Shown in pieces: positions 49,419-58,800 of a stretch of DNA of 64,000 bases. Position 1 is the first letter of the stretch, and every line of letters starts with the position of its first letter. Below the pieces are notes generated by a model that was not told the DNA's origin, made no database searches, and was given only the letters and a program-made list of their open reading frames with translations. The DNA comes from Nakazawaea peltata (lineage: Eukaryota; Ascomycota; Pichiomycetes; Alaninales; Pachysolenaceae). The stretch spans positions 995,135 to 1,059,134 of the forward strand of contig BCGQ01000001.1 in NCBI GenBank assembly GCA_001599355.1, read 5' to 3'. Made by a program: the position numbers and the translations under genes.

Positions 49419-51008
49419 ATGGAGAACGGAATACTCGCTAGTCTTTTCCGTCGGTCAAATGACAACGCCAATTATTCGTCTAGTAATGACAGCAGTAGCA
49501 GCAGCAGCGGCAGCAGCAGCTTCATAGGAAATACCCCATCCACGGTGTTGTTCTTCATCGCCCTTGCCGTCGGTGTTTGTATCGCCATATTATTCATATA
49601 TTTCACCTTGAGATATTTCATCAAGACCAAATATGGTGTCTATATCCCATCGCAAATGAACAATCGAAACTTGGTCCACCCGGTTATGGGAGGTGCTGCC
49701 GGGATGGGTGCTAATGGTCGGTACGGATTTGGAGGTGCCTCTTATGCTTCATATGGTCCTTTGAATGATTTTGCCGATTATACATTTCATCGTGAGTTTA
49801 ATGCTCTCCTCGTAGTTAGGGAGAGAAGATCACTGAGAAGACGGTACCGTAAGAAGAGAAAGTTGACTAAAGATGAGGTTGACCAGTTGTTCCCTACCAA
49901 GACATATTTCGAATGGGAACATGGTGGTAAAGAGCAAGATCAAGAGAGACTGAAAGGTTTGATTGTGCATGAGAATGATCTGGAAGATATGAATAGAGAA
50001 CAAGATATTGAGGATGCTGAGCTGGAAGCTGCTCAAGTGACAGAAGGTGAGGCTGATATTACTGAGATGGAGGATCTTTCTAGATCGAAATCGAAGCCGG
50101 AAAATTCGGAGACTACTGAGAATACGTTAGTACAAGAGATTGATGTGACTGAGGCAGAGGTAAGTGATGCAACAGAAGGTTCTGCCTCAGCAGGTGCTGC
50201 AACAGATGCTCAAGGAACCGAGACTGAAGCTACCGAGGAACCTCTGGCCTCCAGTTCAAATAACAACACTGCAGATCACGATGAACTGCATTTCTCCTCG
50301 GGAATGTGTGCTATTTGTATCGATGATTTAGAAGCCGAAGATCAAGTAAGAGGTTTAATTTGTGGTCACGTCTTCCATCAAGAATGTATCGATCCTTGGT
50401 TAATCAACAGAAAGGCTTGTTGTCCTATGTGTAAAAGAGATTATTATATGAAGAATCAGAACGGAGAAGGAGAAGAAGGTGAGGAAGGAGACGGAGAATC
50501 CATTTTACCTTTGGATTCCTTTGCCGATTTCATTCTCCCAAGACCTATTGGATATCGTGCTCGGGAGTTATTGGATGCTTTGGAGAGTCACGAGGGAGCA
50601 AATAGACCAATTTCAGATAACGCAGAAGGAGCTGGAGGAGAAAATCCTGATGGCTCAGGCACTTCTGCTTCTCCCGAGGCCCCTACTAACGATCCTCAAC
50701 ATATTCCTGGAGATATTGCTATTCAAGATTTAACTGGTATTAAAGAGCTGGCTCTGCTGAAATTACCTAGCTATTTTGTTTTCTGGAAGAGACCTTTCTG
50801 GGCTGCAATGGGAATCTCCAGAGAAGTCATGTATGATTATTTGATTGTAAGGATTTACGAGGAGAGGAGACAGAAGAGGCTTCTGCGAGAACTGCAGCAA
50901 TCTCCACAACCTACAGAACAACCTACCACTAACCAGCCTACTACAGGCCAACCTACCACCGAATCCAATGACAACCATACAAGACAAATTGCCGAACAAA
51001 TGGTTTAA
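49419..51008 (+). CDS. Membrane-anchored RING-H2 protein, probable E3 ubiquitin ligase
   Basis: A 529-residue protein. Seen: a Ser/Asn-rich N-terminus, one hydrophobic segment (about 43-70, VLFFIALAVGVCIAILFIYF), a Gly/Tyr-rich stretch, a basic RRRYRKKRK patch and a long acidic region. A RING-H2 finger spans about 297-338 (CAICIDDLEAED, CGHVFHQECIDPW, CCPMC) with all eight zinc ligands. The C-terminal domain contains FWKRPFWAAMGI and ends in a QPTT-type repeat. Known: such fingers recruit E2 enzymes, and TM-RING proteins act on membrane or vacuolar cargo. I do not recognise the orthologue. The FWKRPFW block looks conserved and could define the family. Confidence 0.82.
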   Translation: MENGILASLFRRSNDNANYSSSNDSSSSSSGSSSFIGNTPSTVLFFIALAVGVCIAILFIYFTLRYFIKTKYGVYIPSQMNNRNLVHPVMGGAAGMGANGRYGFGGASYASYGPLNDFADYTFHREFNALLVVRERRSLRRRYRKKRKLTKDEVDQLFPTKTYFEWEHGGKEQDQERLKGLIVHENDLEDMNREQDIEDAELEAAQVTEGEADITEMEDLSRSKSKPENSETTENTLVQEIDVTEAEVSDATEGSASAGAATDAQGTETEATEEPLASSSNNNTADHDELHFSSGMCAICIDDLEAEDQVRGLICGHVFHQECIDPWLINRKACCPMCKRDYYMKNQNGEGEEGEEGDGESILPLDSFADFILPRPIGYRARELLDALESHEGANRPISDNAEGAGGENPDGSGTSASPEAPTNDPQHIPGDIAIQDLTGIKELALLKLPSYFVFWKRPFWAAMGISREVMYDYLIVRIYEERRQKRLLRELQQSPQPTEQPTTNQPTTGQPTTESNDNHTRQIAEQMV

Positions 51009-51071
51009 TTCTTACTCTACATTAACTATGTTTATCATACAATTAAACTAAATAACATAATGCCATACTAC

Positions 51072-52403
51072 TCATTTTTTAGTTACAACGTCCCAACCTT
51101 CAGCTTCATCAGCTACCGATAATTTAGCAGTAGATTCTTCCAAACCTGTCTCTGGTTTAGGTTGTTCTTTTTCTTGTACTGGCTCGGTCAGTTCCTCTTC
51201 ATCATCATCTTCGGTAGCCAAGACACTGAAAGTAGACTTCTTTGGCTTCTTTTCTTCCTCCTTCGGCAGCTCTGGAGCAGCATTAGACTTCTTGGATCTG
51301 AATCCACCAGTAGGTTGAGCTCCACTTCTAGCAGCACCCCAATCCAAGTCAGGTTGTTGTTGTTGCGACAGTCTAGGCTTTCTCTCGGATCTCTCTCTTG
51401 GAGGCAATGGACCAGATCTAGCAGCAGACCAGTCGAACTCAGGCAGAGGTTTTCTCTCTCTTGGCTCTCTCTTTTCTCTTGGTTCTCTTGGTTCTCTAGG
51501 TTCTCTTGGAGGTAATGGACCAGATCTGGCTGAAGACCAGTCAAAGTCTTGTTCTGGCTTCTTTTCTCTTGGCTCTCTTGGTTCTCTTCTCTCTCTTGGT
51601 GGTAATGGACCGGATCTAGCAGAAGACCAGTCGAAATCTTGTTGTTCTTGTTCAGGTCTTGGTCTTCTTGGTTCTCTTGGTTCTCTTGGAGGCAATGGGC
51701 CGGATCTAGCAGAAGACCAATCAAAGTCGGCCATCAGCAGCAGATCATCAGCTCTTGATCTTCTTTCTCTTGGTGGTAATGGACCAGATCTGGCAGATGA
51801 CCAATCAACGTCTCCAAATCCACCGAATCCTCCTTCTCTAGCTGGGGCAGCAACATTGACATAGACTCTTCTCTCCATCATGGTAGTGGTGGACAATTTC
51901 AAAGAATCTTCCAAAAGAGCTCTGGATCCAAACTCAACAAAGGCAAATCCCTTTGGTCTATTATTACTCATATCCATTGGAAGGTCAATGCTAAGAATAT
52001 CCTCAGCACTACATAACAATCCCTTCTTCAACCAAGCACCAATATCGTCCTCAGTAACATCCCATGGGATCTGGGAGATCTTGGCCTTGTATGGAGGAGC
52101 ATCTGGGATTGGGAACTCTTTTCTTTCACGTGGTTCTCTGTCTCTGAAACCACCGGCTCTTGGGCCATCGAAACCTCCTGAAGATTCACGGAATCCAGAT
52201 CCAAATTGGAAATCGGCTCCGGCATCTGAGAATCCAGCACCTCTTGGGGCTCCAGAACCAACTCCAGCGGATCCGCTTGGTCTTGAAGAATCGACAACTG
52301 GAAGAGAGGTGAAATCAACCTCCTCATCAGCCCATGACCCACCGAACTTATCGTCGGCAAGGAACGAGCCCAAGTCCATTTTAATACTCTTCTTTGGTGC
52401 CAT
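51072..52403 (-). CDS. TIF3: Translation initiation factor eIF4B (TIF3)
   Basis: A 443-residue protein, near S. cerevisiae Tif3 (436). Seen: an N-terminal low-complexity domain with Gly/Phe, an RRM at about 103-185 (YKAKISQIPWDVTEDD, RNP1-like KGFAFVEF), then six repeats of the form DWSSARSGPLPPRE (starting near residues 199, 227, 257, 287, 322 and 353) separated by Arg/Pro/Glu-rich spacers, and an acidic C-terminus ending DEAEGWDVVTKK. Known: eIF4B supports eIF4A helicase activity and mRNA loading on the 40S subunit, and yeast Tif3 has a comparable repeat domain. The repeat DNA (about 51306-51809) is a tandem array and may vary between strains. Confidence 0.94.
   Translation of the reverse strand: MAPKKSIKMDLGSFLADDKFGGSWADEEVDFTSLPVVDSSRPSGSAGVGSGAPRGAGFSDAGADFQFGSGFRESSGGFDGPRAGGFRDREPRERKEFPIPDAPPYKAKISQIPWDVTEDDIGAWLKKGLLCSAEDILSIDLPMDMSNNRPKGFAFVEFGSRALLEDSLKLSTTTMMERRVYVNVAAPAREGGFGGFGDVDWSSARSGPLPPRERRSRADDLLLMADFDWSSARSGPLPPREPREPRRPRPEQEQQDFDWSSARSGPLPPRERREPREPREKKPEQDFDWSSARSGPLPPREPREPREPREKREPRERKPLPEFDWSAARSGPLPPRERSERKPRLSQQQQPDLDWGAARSGAQPTGGFRSKKSNAAPELPKEEEKKPKKSTFSVLATEDDDEEELTEPVQEKEQPKPETGLEESTAKLSVADEAEGWDVVTKK
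51306..51809 (-). repeat. In-frame repeat array of TIF3 (six units)
   Basis: Six units of 28-35 codons. Five contain DWSSARSGPLPPRE or DWSAARSGPLPPRE and the last is degenerate (DWGAARSGAQPTG). Confidence 0.8.
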
Positions 52404-52861
52404 TATGTCTTAATTTGGTGTACTTTTTTCGCGCTAAAACTCTTGTTCCACTATAAAACACACGAAGATATAGGTATCTCTATATAAACTGATCGATATC
52501 CCACGTCTTCTCAACCGTTTATCACCTCTTCTTAGCGCTGTGAATTTTTCATAAAATTTTTAACGCCCATACGAAAAATTTTCTTAGGGTGCCCAAAGTG
52601 GAAGGCACTGGACAGCCCCTATTTTTTGGCACGGGGCAGATCGACTATTCATACTCTGCTCTGGAAATAAACGACCTGTCACTCGCATGCGCGCCGGCTG
52701 AGCCGGGGAAACGGCTGGACCTGCGAGGGAGACGATGAGAAGCTTAAACTTGGGAGGGTAACTGTTCGACTAGACAGAGGATCATTGGATTTAAAAATCA
52801 TAGTTTTCTCATATAATTGCAGTTCCATAGTCATAATAACCTGTTAATATTTCCCGGACTC
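52404..52861. promoter_or_regulatory. Divergent TIF3/FMP27 promoter
   Basis: TATATAAA at 52481-52488. A perfect 13-nt palindrome CCGGCTGAGCCGG at 52694-52706 contains CGG-N5-CCG, the form bound by zinc-cluster (Zn2Cys6) factors. No gene is seen. Confidence 0.4.
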
Positions 52862-55800
52862 ATGGTACAGGTACTATATGACCAGTTCCAATTACCACGA
52901 AAAGACCTGCTTATATTGCTAGCAGTACTGGTGGTATCTGGGTATTTACTATTCAAATATGTGGTGTTTTGGACATTTGGGATATGGGTGACTTCAATTG
53001 ACCCGATATTCTGGAAATTGAGGGGTCTTTATTTACAAAGCAATGTCACTCTCGTGAGGTTTCGCAGTATCAAATTTCGCATCAACTTATTCGATTCTCA
53101 CTTCAAATTATTCCATTTTGTCATCGAAGGTGTCAAGGTTGAAATTGATCCTGAACTGGTGCCCAAAGGTCGTGGAAAGTCTAATGATACGAAAACTCCG
53201 ACACCTGCAGCTCCATCTGTGGGGATCGACTCCGTTCTTCACCCCATATCCATCTATCCAAAATCTGACCTTCTGAAAGTGCTGGTTCGTAATCTCATCA
53301 GATTCATTCCAAGTATAGATGTTAAGGTACAAGACATTACAGTGACAGTAAAGAATGCTCCAGTCAAATTGAAGATCAAAGATATCGTATTCACCTCGGA
53401 TTATGATATTTTCAAAGGTAAATCACTCCTCGATGCCGTCGTAGACGTCAAGGTTATAGGCATAAAATTACAATACAAACAAGAAACCAGTAGTATGGGG
53501 CAAGTGCTATTTGTACAATTCAGAGGTATGGTCGATTTACAATCTGGTCTTGTTAAGGATATTTGCAGTGAATTCAAATCTTACGCCTTAACTATTCCTG
53601 TTTTTACTATCGTTAGATGTTTGGTTTATATTAAGAGTCATTTTGATATGTGTAGAAATAAGAAAAATGGTGGAAAAGAACCCTCGGCTCATTACAATGA
53701 ACCGGAAAATTCTAATCCCAACTCGGATCATCTTTCTACCCCTCCCCCACAATTGCGCACTCAAAATAATGAGCTATTCGGGATGTCACTAATAATGAAC
53801 CTTTTCCGTTCGTGCAGTATAAGATTCGATGATGTCGTGTTGGAAAAAATCCCGATGATGTCAACACATGAATTAATCAATATTTGTACTCATGAAGAAG
53901 AGATCACCGAAAGGCTTCTCTTTCTTAGAACGACTCTTAAATCTGTCTCTGCCAATTATTCCGTCTTAAAAGAGAATAATGCTGGTTATGATATAAATTT
54001 TAAACCTAACGATAGACCTTTCCAAATCGTGCTTACTATTATGCAATCGCTTGTTCAATTAGATCTCACAAAATCACCTCTAATTGATCAATGTTTAGAT
54101 GGAAAAAACCTTTTTGAGGTGGTAAATATCCCAAGTATTACTGTGAGCGTCATCACCAATGCGTATTTTCAACTTATTAAGTCGCTCACCACTGGAGAGG
54201 CCATTTCCGATTCGGTTTTGAATTTCAATTGCTCCATATCGAATCCGATTTTCGACACTAGCACCGATCATTTGGGGTATATTATATCTCGTATAAAACT
54301 GATTATCTATGATAGTAAAGTCTATGGGAGAAATGAGACATTGGGGTGTAGCTCACTGGATGAAGATTCCCTGTCTCTGTCCAAATTGGATTCCCTCTAC
54401 AAAGTTCAGTCCGCTTGGCCTGAACTTAATGTCAAATTCTTAGTTGAAAGACCAACTTTCATCCTTAAAACTCGCTCAACTAAGCAGGACTCTGTCTCTT
54501 TACTTGTTCTTGGAGTCTCTTTAGTCAATATTGGCATGTCAACTACGAAGAACATATCATTCGACCAAAGTATTCATTACTATTTAAAAGGTTCCACGTA
54601 TATTTCCGACCTCACAATCTCATTCATAAAGAGAATCTCCGGTAACAATTCCCACGAATCTGAAAAGTTCATATACGAGCTTGCTAAAGATCAAAATATT
54701 GTTAAATCGAGTGAATTCCTCGGTAAATTTGACCTGAGGATCCTTCCTCAATCTCGTGTTCAATGTTCTCTCGATTTCAACAGTTTCAAAGTTGATCTCT
54801 CCAATTTGGCAATCTTGAATGGTCTCTGTGAGCTTCTCACAGACGTAGATGACCATCTTGTTCCTTGGACTCTTGAGCAATTCGAAACCCTAAGTGAATT
54901 AGCGTCAAGAAAGCCAAAGAAAACATTAGCTCAAACCCTTGAACAGTCCGTATTCAGACATTTACCTCCTTGGTTCGATAGAGTCAAGATTGGGGGTCGT
55001 AAACTTCATTTCATTGCCGGAAGTAGATCTGTTTTAATCCCAGCCGAAATTGTTAACCGGTTGAAGATCGAAAACATCATTGACAATGTAGATGGTTCCC
55101 TTCGTAAAGTATCCTTCTCAGTCCTGGAATGGACTGCTGAAATTAGTAATAATAAATCCTCAGTTGGGACTACCAGTTCTTCAGGTGGATCCTCTCAAGA
55201 ACAGTCATCGAAAAATTCAGAAGATAACGTCTCGGAGACCAGTTCAACATATGCTGATAACCGGGACTTCGATGAGTTCTGGAGAACCACTCTTGTATGG
55301 AAGAGCTTCTATTTCCGTACTCATACCGAGACCTCTGGTTTGGCTGATGGTGAATTTGATAAGTATAATTTGAAGCTGTCAAACAGAGTAAAAGTAAATC
55401 AGTCTAGTGTGGTTTTACGGTCGGCTGTTGACGTCAACACTGGTCAAAATAGTTTAACACTTGAAGGAGATTGTGATGTCTTTAATATCCATTATTCTCT
55501 CATTGACCATTTCTTACTTTTATCATCCTTCCATCTTCTTAACAATACTCTTTTCAAGCCTGTGATCAAGAAGTATCGCAAGTTCCAAGAGTTGAAAAAG
55601 AACCTGAATGTTGTCCGTAGAGATACTCAAAGTCTGCTTAAAAAAGTAGCCGAGTTCCTCGAGGTATTTTACGTCAGGATCAACTTCGGTCAACTGTCTT
55701 TGAATGCTTACTTTGCCGATAATTTTAAGATCAAATTGAGTTCATTAAAAGCAGGTATCTATTTAGAACCCCACCAGCCTCTTAAACTTAAAGATACCGT

Positions 55801-58800
55801 TCTTAGATTACTGGTGGAATCTCCCACGGTACCTAATTATTGGACCCGATTCATGACAGTAAGTAATTCTAAAGTCCACATCGATATCCATAAGATATTG
55901 AACAAGAGACCAGATCAAGCCATCGATGAGATTGGAACCGTGGTGGAATTTTCCAATACTGGTTCCAGAGTCACCATTCCACATCAATTTGTAGTTCACA
56001 AGTTATTTGACCAAATCTCTGTGGCCTTCAAGACCCTCAAACAACTCCATTATTCACTTAAATATAACTCCAACGAGATCGTAATCTACCCCCATGCTAT
56101 GAAGACACCAAGGATCCCCAGAATTAAAGTGAGATCCCGTCGGTTTGTCTTCAAAATGGATGATGACCCCTTCGAACTGGAGTTAAGTTATATATTCCAA
56201 GTAGGACTGGTTGAACTGAGACGGAGGGTGGAGAAAGAGAGAGCTTTCAGATCAAAAATTCAACATATGCTCGATGAAGATGATGATGTTGACCTGTTTA
56301 TGGCTTCTCCTAACTTCAATACCGACGGCTTATGGACTAGTTCAGGTAAAGATATGAGTCGTAGAGCATTTGGAGTTATCGAGAGTGATCATAAGGCTCC
56401 AGATTCGGTCCCTGAACCCCTCAAAAAACTCTTAAGATTCCGTAGACATCTTTCTCAATCATGGATCCAAGTACACTCAGATTATAAACTGAGAATGGAG
56501 GAACTGGTAGGAGAGAACCATAAATTTGTCTGGGATCTCTTGAAAAGTTCTAGTTATCCACCAGGATTCAATCATAGACTTCTCTCTTATAGTAAGACCC
56601 CTCCATTAATGTCGATAATCATGGAATGTGTCGATTTCACGGTTCGTTCTCCTACTTTCCCGCTTGACAAAGTTCCAGAATTCATCCATGATATAGGTAA
56701 AGGTGTTCCTGTGGACACTCAGTATACTATTATGCTTCCTACTCACTTGGACTTGAGAGTTCGTGAGATGAGAATCCACCTTAGAGATTATCCGTTACCT
56801 TTACTTTATATTCCAAAGATAACAGGGCCTGATCTGGGTAATTCAAGCTTTAGAATGTCGGGAACCTTCATTGTGACCGAGAACTTCATCGATAAACCTT
56901 CAAACATCAGAAAGATCTATGTACCTCTTGTTCCATCTCTGAGTAAAGAAGTGAATGATGAATATTTCGCTTTAGAAGTACCTAAGACAGTGGCTTCGGT
57001 CAAAGTTTATACGAATCTCGAAGTCATGGTTAGCTCAGAGGCCCCAACAAGATTCACCTGGGGTCAATCTTACCAACCAGCTATCCAGCAAGTAATCTTG
57101 AATTTTGATGATTTCAGTAAACCTCAATTAGACCCCTCTGAAAAGATTGGATTCTGGGATAAAGTAAGAGCTATTTTGCATGCCCGAATCCAGTTCAATT
57201 GGGCTCCTAAAGGTCGTCTTTTGGTCTCATTGAAAGGTGGACGTGATCCATACTCTTTATTGGGAGAAGATGCCGGTTTCGTACTTGGTTTCTCTAAAAA
57301 TGTAGTACTTCAAGTAAACGAAGATGATAATCCAAAGGAATTCTTAGTAGTGAAATCGAATGAAGTAACTTGGAGTGTGGCTAATCACCTTGCTTTACCA
57401 TTATTAGTATGGTTCAAGGAGTCCGAGAATGCTGTATTCCTACCTTACTTCCATGATTCTTTCATGGGGTCTACAACTGGATATTCCTTGGGCCAACATC
57501 GTGCTTATGATCCAAGTCAAGTAAAAGAGTCCCTGCTGTTATTCCAAGATAAGAATAACATTGTATTGAAGGGAGAGGTTTCTTTCAAAGTAGGACTTAG
57601 TTTCGAAAGAAATGATAACGGCACTAAGACCGCAGACTTCAAACCTCACTACGACATTGAGTTATCTAATCCAGCTTTCGTAGAGAATTTAGATACTTAT
57701 GATGCCTATAGAGGGTTTAGAAGTGATTTTGCTCATCTTTCTATATCATTATCTTCACCTCACATTGGAGAAATGGAGCCTGGACTCGAATCAAGAGCTG
57801 GATCAATCTCTGGGTCTATCGCTGGAGCTCCCGGTTCATATAACGTAATCCACCTCTCTCCTAAGACCTTCACCCAGTTCTTTGCTTGGTGGGCCTTATT
57901 CCGAGGTAATATGCAACTTCCGATCCGTCGTGGTAAACTCTTTGGACCTAATAAACTGTCCAAGAAGTTCTCGTCAGTCCTTGCAAGTACCCAATTCCAG
58001 TTTGTAATTTCTCCCCTCTACATATCACATATCTACCGTGAAGATGTAGAACAGAAGCTTTACAGTGATACTGTGGAATGTGTAGGGATGAAACTGAAGG
58101 CAGACTCGTTCACCGTAGATCTTCATCAACGTAAAGAAGCCGTAGTTAACACCAATTCTGAATTAGGTAAAACCTTAAGTATTCAGAAGATGAAAATGTA
58201 CCTTGGAGAAGTAGATGTAACCGATGTCGATTTAAGAGCCGTCCGTCTGGTATTCAAACTTGACGAGAAAGCTGAATTGGATGAAGAAGAAGATATCCTA
58301 GAATTCGGTCATCATATCAACCGTCATGGTCGTAAGAATATCTTTTATACTTATGATAGTGATAAATCGTGGCTCGATTTTGAAGATTTTGAAGAAGTTG
58401 GGTTACCGACCTTACGTCGTCATAAATCCTTGATCAAGATTTATCCGATATTGTTCACTCCAAGGTTCACATATTTACGTCAACTTGATCATAGTCTGAG
58501 AACTGTTGCTCCGGATAATGTAGCGGCTCATGACTGTGTCTTGGGTGCTTGTAAGTTTAACGAGACTCAGCGTAGTTTGTTAGAGAGAAGATTAGAAGAG
58601 TTGCAAGAACAGCTTCGTAGTAGTAGATCAAGAACCGTAGTTAACAACTTAAATAAAGGTATAAAAAGCGTTGAACAACTTCTTGAGGCACTTGTTGATG
58701 AGGCTGACAATACTATGGAGTTCAAGAGTCCAGAAGAACCTTCGAATGAGTCTACTTTCAATAACAAGTTCCTCATTCATAATGTCCAAGTCAAATGGAA

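Noticed and set aside
52817-52861. FMP27 start 15 codons further upstream
   Set aside because: The codon there is TTG, not ATG. The ATG at 52862 directly precedes the hydrophobic anchor.
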